Shown: positions 34,832-43,491 of the stretch, in pieces
Layout of the letters: the number at the start of each line of letters is the position of its first letter
Position numbering within the stretch: position 1 is the first letter of the stretch
NCBI RefSeq assembly: GCF_000730605.1
Contig: NZ_BBIS01000057.1
Coordinates: 1 to 57,486, forward strand
Length of the DNA stretch: 57,486 nucleotides
Direction: 5' to 3'
Source of the DNA: Pseudomonas monteilii NBRC 103158 = DSM 14164
GTDB taxonomy: Bacteria; Pseudomonadota; Gammaproteobacteria; Pseudomonadales; Pseudomonadaceae
Translations under genes and position numbers: made by a program
Notes under the pieces: model-generated
The model's input: the letters and a program-made list of their open reading frames with translations, nothing else
Database searches by the model: none
What the model was told of the DNA's origin: nothing

Positions 34832-36123
34832 GCGTTGAACCAGCCCAGCTTGATGACGAACAGGATGGAAAGGATCACCAAGGCCGGGTTCAGGTCGCGG
34901 TGGCGGCCGGAGATCAGCTTGACGGCAGTCCAGGAAATGAAGCCGAAGGCGATGCCGTTGGCGATCGAGTAGGTCAGCGGCATGGCCAGGGCAGTCACCA
35001 CTACCGGTGCGGCTTCGGTAACGTCGTCCCAGTTTATTTCTGCCAGGCCCGAAGCCATCAGCACCGCGACGAACAGCAACGCCGGGGCGGTGGCGAAGGC
35101 AGGCACGCTACCGGCCAGCGGAGCGAAGAACAGCGCCAGCAGGAACAGCACGGCAACCACGATGGCGGTTAGGCCAGTGCGGCCACCGGCGCTCACGCCA
35201 GCAGCGGACTCGATGTAGCTGGTGGTGGTCGAGGTGCCCAGCAGCGAACCGGCCATGGCGGCGGTGCTGTCGGCGATCAGGGCGCGGCCCATTTTCGGCA
35301 TGTGGCCGTCCTTGCCCATCAAGCCGGCGCGCTTGGCCACGCCGATGAGGGTGCCGGAGTTGTCGAACAGGTCGACGAACAGGAAGGCGAAGATCACGCT
35401 GACCAGGCCTACGTCCAGCGCACCGGCAATGTCCAGTTGCAGGAAGGTCGGTGCCAGCGACGGCGGCATGGAGACGATGCCGCCGAACGGCGTCACGCCC
35501 ATCACGATCGAGGCGATGGTCACCGCCAGGATGCCGATCAGCACGGCGCCCCGCACTTTCAGCGACTCCAGGCCCACGATCAGGAAGAAGCCCAGGGTAG
35601 CGAGGACCGGTGCTGGCTGCTTGAGGTCGCCAAGGCCCACCAGGGTAGCCGGGTTATCGACGACGATGCCAGCATTATGCAGGGCGATCAGCGCCAGGAA
35701 CAGCCCGATACCGGCGGCAATCGCCGAGCGCAGCGGCAGCGGGATGCTGTTCACGATCCATTCGCGGATGCGGAAGATCGACAGCAGGAAGAACATCACC
35801 GCCGACAGGAACACCGCACCCAGCGCCACTTGCCAGGTGTGGCCCATGTGCAGCACCACGGTGTAGGTGAAGAACGCGTTCAGGCCCATGCCCGGCGCCA
35901 GGGCGATCGGGTAATTGGCGATCAGGCCCATGGTCACCGAGCCAATGGCTGCGGCCAGGCAGGTGGCGACGAAGATCGCGCCTTTGTCCATGCCGGTCTC
36001 GCCGAGGATGCTCGGGTTGACGAACAGGATGTAGGCCATGGCCAGGAAGGTGGTGACGCCCGCGAGAATCTCGGTGCGCACATTAGTGTTGTGTGCTTTT
36101 AGTTGAAACAGCCTTTCCAGCAT
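34828..36123 (-). CDS. AzgA-type purine permease (NCS2, GhxP/AdeP-like)
   Basis: A 431-residue inner-membrane purine:H+ symporter of the AzgA branch of the NCS2 family, with about 13 hydrophobic segments. Family markers are FLAMAYILFVNPSILGE at the N-terminus, NYPIALAPGMGLNAFFTY, FVDLFDNSGTLIGVA and GTSTTTSYIESAAGVSAGGR. Substrates in E. coli homologs are guanine/hypoxanthine or adenine; I cannot tell which applies here. The start at 36123 (MLERLFQL) is typical; a longer frame is unsupported. The stop overlaps trmA by four bases, an unusual pairing of nucleobase uptake with tRNA methylation. Confidence 0.88.
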   Translation of the reverse strand: MLERLFQLKAHNTNVRTEILAGVTTFLAMAYILFVNPSILGETGMDKGAIFVATCLAAAIGSVTMGLIANYPIALAPGMGLNAFFTYTVVLHMGHTWQVALGAVFLSAVMFFLLSIFRIREWIVNSIPLPLRSAIAAGIGLFLALIALHNAGIVVDNPATLVGLGDLKQPAPVLATLGFFLIVGLESLKVRGAVLIGILAVTIASIVMGVTPFGGIVSMPPSLAPTFLQLDIAGALDVGLVSVIFAFLFVDLFDNSGTLIGVAKRAGLMGKDGHMPKMGRALIADSTAAMAGSLLGTSTTTSYIESAAGVSAGGRTGLTAIVVAVLFLLALFFAPLAGSVPAFATAPALLFVAVLMASGLAEINWDDVTEAAPVVVTALAMPLTYSIANGIAFGFISWTAVKLISGRHRDLNPALVILSILFVIKLGWFNA

Positions 36124-36287
36124 GCCCGCTCCCCAAGGCGCCCCCGGCGCCATGAATGTATCGACCCCATCAGCAAAGCACAGACCGTACCGGTTGCCGT
36201 GGTTTTGTGTGGGGAGGAAAAAAGCCGCGCATGATACCAGCATGCTCGGCGGGGGCCTATGGCCGTTGGGAATGGGATTTTCTCAAG

Positions 36288-36333
36288 CCTGTGCGGCCTC
36301 TTCGCGGTTTTACCCGCGAAGAGGCCGCACAGG
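36288..36333. terminator. Perfect REP-like palindrome, probable terminator of the MFS gene
   Basis: Two perfectly complementary 20-base arms (36288-36307 and 36314-36333) around the loop ttttac contain the REP core cctcttcgcgg. It lies 8 bases beyond the MFS stop on the minus strand and upstream of the purine permease promoter region. The 217-base gap otherwise holds the permease leader, in which I recognise no known riboswitch. Confidence 0.7.
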
Positions 36334-36340
36334 TTAGCGC

Positions 36341-37561
36341 TCAGTTGTTATGCAACCGATCCCGCTTGGCCAGTGTTGGGAACAGTCTTATCCACACCCC
36401 GGTCACCACCAACGTGCCCACTCCGCCCATCACCACCGCTGGCACTGTGCCAAACCAGTGCGCCGTCACCCCGGATTCGAACTCACCGAGCTGGTTCGAG
36501 GCACCAATGAACAACCCGTTCACCGCGCTCACCCGTCCGCGCATTTCATCCGGCGTTTCCAGTTGCACGAAAGCCCCGCGAATCACCATGCTGATCATGT
36601 CCGCCGCGCCCAGCACTACCAGCACTGCCAGCGAGAACCAGAACGAGGTCGACAGGCCGAAGGCGATGGTCGCCACGCCGAACACCCCGACTGCCGTGAA
36701 CATGGTGCGCCCCACATTGCGTTCGAACGGGAAGCGCGCCAGCCATACCGACATCAGCAATGCGCCCACTGCCGGTGCCGAACGCAAAAGGCCGAGGCCC
36801 AGCGGGCCGGTCAGCAGGATGTCCTTGGCGAACACCGGCAGCAGCGCGGTGGCACCACCCAGCAGAACGGCAAAAAGGTCCAGCGAGATAGCGCCGAGGA
36901 TGTCAGGCCGGCTGCGGATGAAGCGAATGCCGGCCAGCAGCGATTCGATGCTGGCCCGCCCGCGCTGCACGACCTGGCCGCGTGCCTGCAGGCTCAGGGT
37001 GAGCACGCAGGCGATGGCGTACAGGGCCACGGTGGGGCCATACACCCAGATGCTGCCAAAGGCATACAGGAAGCCGCCCACTGCTGGCGCCACGATGGTT
37101 GCTGATTGGGTGGCTGACGCTGACGCCGCCACCGCCCTTGGGAACAGCCCAGGCGGCACCACGTTGGGCAACAGCGCCTGGGTCGCCGGCATTTCGAACG
37201 AGCGTGTGGCACCCAGCAGGAAGGCGAGGGCGAAAATGAGTTCTCGGGTGACGTTGTCAGTCGCGCTGCCCACCGCTAGCGCCAGGGCGATCAACCCCTG
37301 CAGGCTCTGGCACAGGGCGGCGACTTTGCGCCGGTCATAGCGGTCGGCTACATGCCCGGTGTGCAGCATGAACAGCACCCGTGGTGCAAATTCCACCAGG
37401 CCGACCAGGCCCAGGTCCAGCACGTTGCCGGTCAATTGATAGAGGTGCCAGCCAATGGCCACCGTGAGCATCTGGAAGCCGCTGGCGGTAAACACGCGGG
37501 CCAGCCAGAACGCCAGGAAAGGGCGGTGGTGACGTAACAACTGCGGTGCGGAATCAGACAT
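36341..37561 (-). CDS. MFS transporter (EntS/MFS_3-like)
   Basis: A 406-residue major facilitator superfamily protein with 12 expected TM helices. The first TM region is RPFLAFWLARVFTASGFQML and the cytosolic loop 2-3 motif is GHVADRYDRRKV, the MFS signature. The general organisation resembles the enterobactin-exporter-like EntS group. The start at 37561 (MSDSAPQ) leaves a short cytosolic N-terminus; the ribosome-binding site is weak. Substrate unknown. It is divergent from the cio operon and ends at a REP-like terminator. Confidence 0.82.
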   Translation of the reverse strand: MSDSAPQLLRHHRPFLAFWLARVFTASGFQMLTVAIGWHLYQLTGNVLDLGLVGLVEFAPRVLFMLHTGHVADRYDRRKVAALCQSLQGLIALALAVGSATDNVTRELIFALAFLLGATRSFEMPATQALLPNVVPPGLFPRAVAASASATQSATIVAPAVGGFLYAFGSIWVYGPTVALYAIACVLTLSLQARGQVVQRGRASIESLLAGIRFIRSRPDILGAISLDLFAVLLGGATALLPVFAKDILLTGPLGLGLLRSAPAVGALLMSVWLARFPFERNVGRTMFTAVGVFGVATIAFGLSTSFWFSLAVLVVLGAADMISMVIRGAFVQLETPDEMRGRVSAVNGLFIGASNQLGEFESGVTAHWFGTVPAVVMGGVGTLVVTGVWIRLFPTLAKRDRLHNN

Positions 37562-37906
37562 CGGAAACCAGGGGCCTCGGCGCAGTAGAGGGGGGCGCAG
37601 CGTATCATCTGTTTGTAACAAACGGTTGCTGTTTGCCCGGATCGGCACTTTTTCACACGTAATGAAAGAGGGTGGGGCAACCGGTCACGCGGCAATCAAC
37701 CACACGGCTTGCCGGGCAATTCGGGACTATGCTTCTTAGCATTCGTTGATCTGGATCAATCGTTCCAGATTCAACGAATAGGCCCTTTGGGCCGGAATCC
37801 CTGCGATCGAACAGAACAATTCCAACACGCCGTACTCGACCCAGTGGGGGCAGTGGGCGACTGGGGCCACAAGCCCGGACGCCGGATTATCTGAAGAGGA
37901 AGCACC
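37562..37906. other. 345-base divergent intergenic region, MFS gene / cioA
   Basis: This gap between the MFS and cioA starts holds one clear element, the ANR box at 37746-37759. The stretch 37741-37780 is AT-richer than its surroundings and repeats ATTC-TTGA-like half sites (attcgttgat, gattcaacga). I see no small gene, tRNA or terminator in it. The cioA Shine-Dalgarno (GAAGAGGAAG) ends 5 bases before its ATG. Confidence 0.6.
37746..37759. promoter_or_regulatory. ANR/FNR box upstream of cioAB
   Basis: TTGATCTGGATCAA is a perfect match to the FNR/ANR consensus TTGAT-N4-ATCAA. It lies 147 bases upstream of the cioA ATG in the divergent region with the MFS gene. ANR senses low oxygen; in pseudomonads it is known to influence cio expression. 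Confidence 0.8.
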
Positions 37907-39343
37907 ATGTTCGGAATAGAGGCCCTAGAGCTCGCCCGAATGCAGTTTGCCTTTACCGTGTCGTTCCACATCCTGTTCCCGGCCATCACCATTGGCCTGG
38001 CGAGCTACCTGGCAGTCCTCGAAGGCCTCTGGCTGCGGACCCACAACCAGGTCTACCGTGACCTCTATCACTTCTGGTCGAAAATTTTCGCCGTCAACTT
38101 CGGCATGGGCGTGGTCTCGGGCCTGGTCATGGCCTACCAGTTCGGTACCAACTGGAGCCGCTTCTCCGAGTTCGCCGGCGCCGTCACCGGGCCATTGCTG
38201 ACCTACGAAGTGCTGACTGCCTTCTTCCTCGAAGCGGGCTTCCTCGGCGTCATGCTGTTCGGCTGGAACCGTGTAGGCCGCGGCTTGCACTTTTTCTCCA
38301 CCTGCATGGTGGCACTGGGCACGCTGGTATCCACCTTCTGGATTCTCGCCTCCAACAGCTGGATGCAAACCCCGCAAGGCCACGAGATCATCGATGGCCG
38401 GGTGGTGCCGGTGGACTGGTTTGCGGTGGTGTTCAACCCCTCGTTCCCCTACCGCCTGATGCACATGGCCACTGCTGCGTTCGTCTCCACGGCGTTCTTC
38501 GTTGGCGCCTCGGCGGCCTGGCACCTGCTACGCGGGCGTGACAACCCGGCGGTGCGCAAGATGCTGTCGATGGCCATGTGGATGGCGCTGATCGTCGCCC
38601 CGATCCAGGCAGTGATCGGCGACTTCCATGGCCTGAACACGCTCAAGCACCAGCCGGTGAAAATCGCTGCCATCGAAGGCCACTGGGAGAACGTGCCCGG
38701 CGAGCCGACCCCGTTGATTCTGTTCGGCATCCCCGACATGAAGGCCGAAACGACGCACTTCAAACTGGAAATCCCGGCGCTCGGCAGCCTGATCCTCACC
38801 CACAGCCTGGACAAGCAGGTGCCGGCGATGAAGGAATTCCCGCCTGAGGACAGGCCCAACTCGACCATCGTCTTCTGGTCGTTCCGCATCATGGTCGGGC
38901 TTGGCTTGCTGATGATCTTCGTCGGCCTGTGGAGCCTGTGGCTGCGCAAGCGCGGCACGCTCTACACCTCGCGCCCGTTCCTGTACCTGGCGCTATGGAT
39001 GGGGCCTTCCGGGCTGATCGCCTTGCTGGCCGGCTGGTTCACCACCGAAATTGGGCGCCAGCCCTGGGTGGTGTATGGCCTGATGCGCACGGCGGATGGT
39101 GTGTCCAACCACAGTTATGCACAGCTCGGCTTCACCCTGGTGGCGTTCGTGGTGGTGTACTTCGCCCTGTTCGGTACCGGCCTTGGCTACATGATGCGCC
39201 TGGTGCGCAAAGGACCGCAGACCGGCGAAGGTGACGAACACACACCGGGCGGCCCTGGCCAGAAACGTACGCCGGCGCGGCCGCTGTCTGCCGCCGATGA
39301 TGGCCATGAGGCCAAGACTGCCAGCCTGAGCAAGGAGGACTGA
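37907..39343 (+). CDS. cioA: Cyanide-insensitive terminal oxidase subunit I
   Basis: CioA is the haem- and quinol-binding subunit of the bd-family cyanide-insensitive oxidase, which reduces O2 without cytochrome c. The 478-residue product has the haem b595 ligand His21 in SFHILFP, His186 in RLMHMAT as a b558 ligand, the GRQPW signature, and about nine TM helices. The Q-loop is short, as in CIO rather than E. coli CydA. The C-terminal 40 residues are polar and variable. A good Shine-Dalgarno precedes the ATG. It forms an operon with cioB and a DUF2474 gene, under an ANR box. Confidence 0.95.
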   Translation: MFGIEALELARMQFAFTVSFHILFPAITIGLASYLAVLEGLWLRTHNQVYRDLYHFWSKIFAVNFGMGVVSGLVMAYQFGTNWSRFSEFAGAVTGPLLTYEVLTAFFLEAGFLGVMLFGWNRVGRGLHFFSTCMVALGTLVSTFWILASNSWMQTPQGHEIIDGRVVPVDWFAVVFNPSFPYRLMHMATAAFVSTAFFVGASAAWHLLRGRDNPAVRKMLSMAMWMALIVAPIQAVIGDFHGLNTLKHQPVKIAAIEGHWENVPGEPTPLILFGIPDMKAETTHFKLEIPALGSLILTHSLDKQVPAMKEFPPEDRPNSTIVFWSFRIMVGLGLLMIFVGLWSLWLRKRGTLYTSRPFLYLALWMGPSGLIALLAGWFTTEIGRQPWVVYGLMRTADGVSNHSYAQLGFTLVAFVVVYFALFGTGLGYMMRLVRKGPQTGEGDEHTPGGPGQKRTPARPLSAADDGHEAKTASLSKED

Positions 39344-39346
39344 GCC

Positions 39347-40354
39347 ATGGGTATCGACCTTCCGCTGATCTGGGCGGTGATCATCATCTTCGGCGTCATG
39401 ATGTACGTGGTGATGGACGGCTTCGACCTGGGTATCGGCATGCTCTTCCCCTTCGTCAAGGGCGAGCAGGACCGCGATGTAATGATGAACACCGTCGCCC
39501 CGGTGTGGGACGGCAACGAAACCTGGTTGATCCTGGGTGGTGCGGGGCTGTTCGGGGCGTTCCCGATGGCCTATGCCGTGGTGCTCGAAGCCCTGTACCT
39601 GCCGTTGATCCTGATGCTGATCGGGCTGATCTTCCGCGGCGTGGCCTTCGAGTTCCGCTTCAAGGCCAAGGCCGACAAGCGCCACATCTGGGACAAGGCG
39701 TTCATCTGGGGGTCCCTGGTTGCCACCTTCTTCCAGGGTGTGGCCCTGGGTGCCTTCCTCGAAGGCTTCAAGGTGGTCGACCGCCATTTTGCCGGTGGCA
39801 CCCTCGATTGGCTTACCCCGTTCAGCCTGTTCTGTGGCTTGGGGCTGATCGTGGCCTACACGCTGTTGGGCTGCACCTGGCTGATCATGAAGACCGAAGG
39901 GCCGCTGCAACAGAAGATGCACGACATGGCCCGGCCGCTGGCGCTGGTGCTGCTGGTGGTGATCGGTATCGTCAGCCTATGGACACCCATCGCTTATCCA
40001 CAGATCGCCGACCGCTGGTTCAGCATGCCTAACCTGATCTGGTTCATGCCGGTACCGCTGTTGGTGCTGGTGACCTTCTACGGGTTGCTCAAGGCGGTGG
40101 CACGCAACGCGCACTACACGCCGTTCCTGCTCACCCTGGTGCTGATCTTCCTTGGCTACAGCGGCCTGGGCATCAGCCTGTGGCCGAACATCATCCCGCC
40201 GTCGATCTCGATCTGGGATGCTGCGGCGCCACCGCAAAGCCAGGGCTTCATGCTGGTGGGCACGTTATTCATCCTGCCGTTCATCCTTATGTACACCTTC
40301 TGGAGCTACTACGTGTTCCGCGGCAAGGTGACCCATGAAGACGGCTATCACTAG
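39347..40354 (+). CDS. cioB: Cyanide-insensitive terminal oxidase subunit II
   Basis: CioB is the structural second subunit of the bd-family oxidase. The 335-residue polytopic product has the N-terminal DLPLIWAVIIIFGVMMYVV and DGFDLGIGMLFPF signature and the WDGNETWLILGGAGLFGAFP block typical of CydB/CioB. It follows cioA after three bases, with AGGAGG just upstream, and is followed 9 bases later by a small DUF2474 gene. It probably inserts in the inner membrane with CioA. Confidence 0.95.
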   Translation: MGIDLPLIWAVIIIFGVMMYVVMDGFDLGIGMLFPFVKGEQDRDVMMNTVAPVWDGNETWLILGGAGLFGAFPMAYAVVLEALYLPLILMLIGLIFRGVAFEFRFKAKADKRHIWDKAFIWGSLVATFFQGVALGAFLEGFKVVDRHFAGGTLDWLTPFSLFCGLGLIVAYTLLGCTWLIMKTEGPLQQKMHDMARPLALVLLVVIGIVSLWTPIAYPQIADRWFSMPNLIWFMPVPLLVLVTFYGLLKAVARNAHYTPFLLTLVLIFLGYSGLGISLWPNIIPPSISIWDAAAPPQSQGFMLVGTLFILPFILMYTFWSYYVFRGKVTHEDGYH

Positions 40355-40363
40355 GAGGACCGC

Positions 40364-40519
40364 ATGATGACCGGCAAACATGGCTTGGAAGAGAAGAAAC
40401 CGCTGTGGCAGCGGCTGGGTTGGCTGTTGCTGATCTGGGCGATGAGCGTGGCGGCGTTGGGTGTGGCGGCGTGGGTGATGCGGCTGTTCATGGGGGCTGC
40501 GGGCCTTACCACCCACTGA
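40364..40519 (+). CDS. DUF2474 single-TM small protein, probable third CIO subunit
   Basis: A 51-residue protein with a basic N-terminus (KHGLEEKKPLWQRL) and one TM helix at about residues 18-43. A strong AGGAGG at 40353-40358 precedes it, and a second ATG follows the first directly. Its place right after cioB matches the CydX/CydS-like accessory subunits of bd oxidases; DUF2474 proteins occur mainly beside CIO genes. Probable role is stabilising the haem sites of CioAB (inference from family and position). Confidence 0.75.
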   Translation: MMTGKHGLEEKKPLWQRLGWLLLIWAMSVAALGVAAWVMRLFMGAAGLTTH

Positions 40520-40550
40520 GGTTGCGGGGAGAACTGTGGGAGCGGCGCCT

Positions 40551-41675
40551 TTACTTACGGGCTTTCAGGATGACGAACTTTGGCGTCGCTGCCACCTGCT
40601 CCACCCCCCGGAACAACCGCGCCAGCTTGCTGTGATAGCCCAAGTGCCGGTTACCCACGATGTACAGCGCCCCACCCACCACCAGCGCCTCACGCGCCTG
40701 CTGGAACATGCGCCAGGCCAGGAAATCCCCCACCACCTGCTGCTGGTGGAACGGCGGGTTGCACAGCACCACGTCCAGCGACTGCTTCTCCACCCCGGCC
40801 AACCCATCGGCTGCGACGAAGGTCGCCGGGCGTTCACCCAGTGCAGCCTGCCAGTTCTCCCGCGCCGATTGCACTGCCATGTACGACTCGTCGACCAGCG
40901 TGTACTGGGCATCCGGGTTGGCCAATGCACTGGCAATCGCCAGCACGCCATTACCGCAGCCCAGGTCTGCTACCCTCGCGTTGCCCAGGTCACGTGGCAG
41001 ATGCGGCAGGAATGCCCGGGTGCCGATATCCAGCCCTTCACGGCAGAACACGTTGGCGTGGTTCACCAGCTCCAGCGCAGGCGCTTCAAGGCGATAGCGG
41101 CTAGGGTAGGGCGAGCGGGCGGTCGGTAGTTCGGCCACCGTTGCCGTCAGCAAGCGCGCCTTTTTCTGCGCCAGCGAGGCCTGCACCGGGCCGATGTACT
41201 TCTCCATCAGGTCACCGGCCGCGCGCGGCAAGTGCTTGATCATTGCCCCGGCAATCACCTGCGCCCCTGGCGCCAGGTGGCCTTGCAGGCGAATCAGTTG
41301 CTCTTCGAGCAGCGCCAGGGTTTTTGGCACGCGCACCAGCACCCGGTCGAACGGGCCTTGCCAGTGTTCACTGGCCGGTACGAACGGCACGCTGTCGAAC
41401 GGCAAGCCATTGCGCGCCAGGTTCTTTTCCAGGGCCAGATGCGCCAGGTGCGAATCGCCACTGCTGACTACCTGCAGCTGGCCCGCCAGGCTGGCGGCCA
41501 AGGCACCGAAGCTGTCATTGAGCACCAGCACCCGGCAGCTGGCGTCGGGAGCCTGTTCGTGCAGTTGCGCAAGCAGGTACTCGTCGGCGGCGTCGAAAGC
41601 CTGCAGCGGGTCGTTGGCCTGCTCCGGCTGGCGGATCAGGTCGAGTTCGGCGTAGGGGGTGGTCAACAGGGGCAT
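40551..41675 (-). CDS. rlmG: 23S rRNA m2G1835 methyltransferase RlmG
   Basis: RlmG methylates N2 of G1835 in 23S rRNA. The 374-residue product has two methyltransferase-like domains: an inactive N-terminal one and a C-terminal catalytic one with SAM motif VADLGCGNGVLAIAS and the target-base motif NPPFHQ. The N-terminus (PYAELDLIRQPEQ) is typical. The gene is single; neighbours on both sides are unrelated. Confidence 0.93.
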   Translation of the reverse strand: MPLLTTPYAELDLIRQPEQANDPLQAFDAADEYLLAQLHEQAPDASCRVLVLNDSFGALAASLAGQLQVVSSGDSHLAHLALEKNLARNGLPFDSVPFVPASEHWQGPFDRVLVRVPKTLALLEEQLIRLQGHLAPGAQVIAGAMIKHLPRAAGDLMEKYIGPVQASLAQKKARLLTATVAELPTARSPYPSRYRLEAPALELVNHANVFCREGLDIGTRAFLPHLPRDLGNARVADLGCGNGVLAIASALANPDAQYTLVDESYMAVQSARENWQAALGERPATFVAADGLAGVEKQSLDVVLCNPPFHQQQVVGDFLAWRMFQQAREALVVGGALYIVGNRHLGYHSKLARLFRGVEQVAATPKFVILKARK

Positions 41676-41759
41676 GGCGTCTGGCTCGGGTATGAAACTG
41701 CCCGTTGCGGTTCGCTCCGGGCTTTGCCAGGCGATTCTACAGGGCTTTGCCCTTGTAGG

Positions 41760-42467
41760 TCAGATCCAGCCACGCATGGCTGCGATGGCGATGGCACCGG
41801 CTTTGTTTGCTGCGTTGGTTTTGGTGATCACGCTGCGGATATGAAAGTTAACCGTGCTTTGCGACAGCGATAGAATGCAGGCCACGTCGGCAGCGGTCTT
41901 GCCGGCGGCTGACCATTTCAGCACTTCCAGTTCCCGATCGCTCATTTTGGGTTGGGGCGGGCACAGTGCGTTCAGGTGGTGCTCGCCCAATACGGCGTGA
42001 AGGGTGTGGCACAGCCACTGCACGCTGCCAGCCTTGTCGTAGAGTTCGGAAATGTCGATGTTGCCGGCGGGTCTGGCTACGCTGATCTGGCTCTCGTTGT
42101 GCTGTAAGTCGTAGAGCGACTGCGTCCAGCCATGACGCAGGCCATGTTGGCAAGCCTCTTCACGAAACTGAGGGGCTTCGCGGTACAGTTCTTCGGTCCA
42201 AAGCACTGGCATCGTCGAGCTGTGGCTCACGTTTGCGGCGGGGTCCTGTTTGTAGAACTCGTCGCGCTGATAGCGCTCGATCCATTCATCCGGATAATTG
42301 CTGTAGAGGTAAACCCTGGGTGTCTGCGTGGCGATCTGAATGCGAATGTTCAGCCCAAGGTATTCCATACCCAAGTCCTGAGCCAAGTGCACAGCGATGT
42401 CGAACAACTTCCTTGGGCGTCGCTCGCTGACGAACACATGCAGGTGTTCGGGTCTCCAATGAAGCAT
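41760..42467 (-). CDS. ppoR: LuxR solo with autoinducer-binding domain (PpoR-like)
   Basis: A 235-residue quorum-sensing type regulator. The N-terminal acyl-homoserine-lactone domain keeps the key residue pattern WIERYQRDEFYKQDP, followed by VLWTEE with a conserved Trp. The C-terminal LuxR HTH (LSDRELEVLKW-like; LSQSTVNFHIRSVI) is intact. No luxI-like synthase is present in the window, so it is an orphan. PpoR of P. putida is such a solo and binds 3-oxo-C6-HSL. AGAGGAG lies just upstream of the ATG at 42467. A palindrome at 42522-42537 may be its operator. Confidence 0.8.
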   Translation of the reverse strand: MLHWRPEHLHVFVSERRPRKLFDIAVHLAQDLGMEYLGLNIRIQIATQTPRVYLYSNYPDEWIERYQRDEFYKQDPAANVSHSSTMPVLWTEELYREAPQFREEACQHGLRHGWTQSLYDLQHNESQISVARPAGNIDISELYDKAGSVQWLCHTLHAVLGEHHLNALCPPQPKMSDRELEVLKWSAAGKTAADVACILSLSQSTVNFHIRSVITKTNAANKAGAIAIAAMRGWI

Positions 42468-42521
42468 TTGAAGCTCCTCTTTGGGTGCCAGGATCCAATC
42501 CGTTTGAGTACCCGGATGATT

Positions 42522-42537
42522 GTAGGAAAAGTCCTAC
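42522..42537. promoter_or_regulatory. Inverted repeat GTAGGA-N4-TCCTAC upstream of ppoR
   Basis: A perfect palindrome with 6-bp arms around AAAG, 55 bases upstream of the ppoR start and about 145 bases upstream of the divergent fpr start. It resembles an operator more than a terminator because no gene ends nearby and no U-tract follows. The binding protein is unknown; it does not look like a standard 20-bp lux box. Confidence 0.45.
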
Positions 42538-42681
42538 CACCTTGTTGGGATTTTTTTGTTATAGCGATCAGGAATTTCTGAGAGTTCGGCACGATCGCCC
42601 TTGATGAGGCCCTACAAAGCGGTGGTTTTTATCCGGGCCACTTTAAGCGACACTGTGCACTCGCCAACCCTGGAGCCCGAT

Positions 42682-43458
42682 ATGACCGCAAGCGCCGAAA
42701 AATTCACCCGCCAGACCCTGCTCGATGTTCAGCCGTTGACGCCGAACCTCTTCAGCCTGCGGGTTACGCGCGATGCGGGGTTCCGCTTCCGTTCCGGCCA
42801 GTTTGCCCGCCTGGGCGTGACCAAGGCCGATGGCAGCGTGGTATGGCGCGCCTACTCCATGGTCAGCGCACCGCATGACGAGCACCTCGACTTCTTCTCC
42901 ATCGTTGTGCCGGGCGGTGAATTCACCAGCGAGCTGAGCCGGTTGGGTGCAGGCGACACCCTGCTGATCGATCGCCAGGCCTTCGGTTTCCTTACCCTCG
43001 ACCGCTTTGTCGGGGGGCGTGACTTGTGGCTGTTGGCCACGGGCACGGGTATTGCGCCATTCATGTCGATTCTGCAGGACTTCGAGGCCTGGGAACGTTT
43101 CGACAGCATTAAGTTGGTGTACTCGGTGCGCGAAGCGAAAGAGCTGGCTTATGTGGATGAAATCGCCGGGCTGGAGCAGCGCGACTACCTGGCCGAGTTT
43201 GCTGGCAAGTTGCAGTTCATTCCGGTGGTGACCCGTGAGCAGCACCCGGGTGCGTTGAACCAGCGTATTACCACGCTGATCGAGAATGGCGAGCTGGAGA
43301 AGGCCGCAGGGCTGGAGCTGTCACCGGAGCATTCGCGGGTGATGCTGTGTGGCAACCCGGAGATGATCGACGAGACGCGCAAGGTGCTGAAGGCGCGTGA
43401 CCTGCAACTGAGCCTGAGCAAGCGCCCGGGGCAGGTGGCGGTAGAGAATTACTGGTAA
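42682..43458 (+). CDS. fpr: Ferredoxin/flavodoxin-NADP+ reductase
   Basis: A 258-residue FAD enzyme moving electrons between NADPH and ferredoxin or flavodoxin. It has the FAD-binding RAYSMVSAP (from Arg56), the NADP-binding ATGTGIAPFMSIL and the CGNPEMID segment near the C-terminus. It ends VENYW, closer to the E. coli Fpr ending than to the AFVEK-type ending of the other pseudomonad Fpr, so it is probably the FprB class (from memory). The start at 42682 is chosen because the family begins with a short polar stretch; an upstream in-frame start at 42601 is unlikely. Confidence 0.9.
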   Translation: MTASAEKFTRQTLLDVQPLTPNLFSLRVTRDAGFRFRSGQFARLGVTKADGSVVWRAYSMVSAPHDEHLDFFSIVVPGGEFTSELSRLGAGDTLLIDRQAFGFLTLDRFVGGRDLWLLATGTGIAPFMSILQDFEAWERFDSIKLVYSVREAKELAYVDEIAGLEQRDYLAEFAGKLQFIPVVTREQHPGALNQRITTLIENGELEKAAGLELSPEHSRVMLCGNPEMIDETRKVLKARDLQLSLSKRPGQVAVENYW

Positions 43459-43465
43459 TGCCAAG

Positions 43466-43484
43466 GGGGCTGCCAAGCAGCCCC
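43466..43484. terminator. Terminator between convergent fpr and mscL
   Basis: GGGGCTG and CAGCCCC form a perfect stem around CCAAG, 7 bases after the fpr stop and 7 bases from the mscL stop. It suits termination of both converging genes. Confidence 0.6.
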
Positions 43485-43491
43485 GGCTATC

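Noticed and set aside
36124..36340. Possible purine riboswitch before the AzgA permease
   Set aside because: I could not fold a purine-riboswitch three-way junction or find its conserved loops; the gap has only the REP-like terminator and an ordinary leader.
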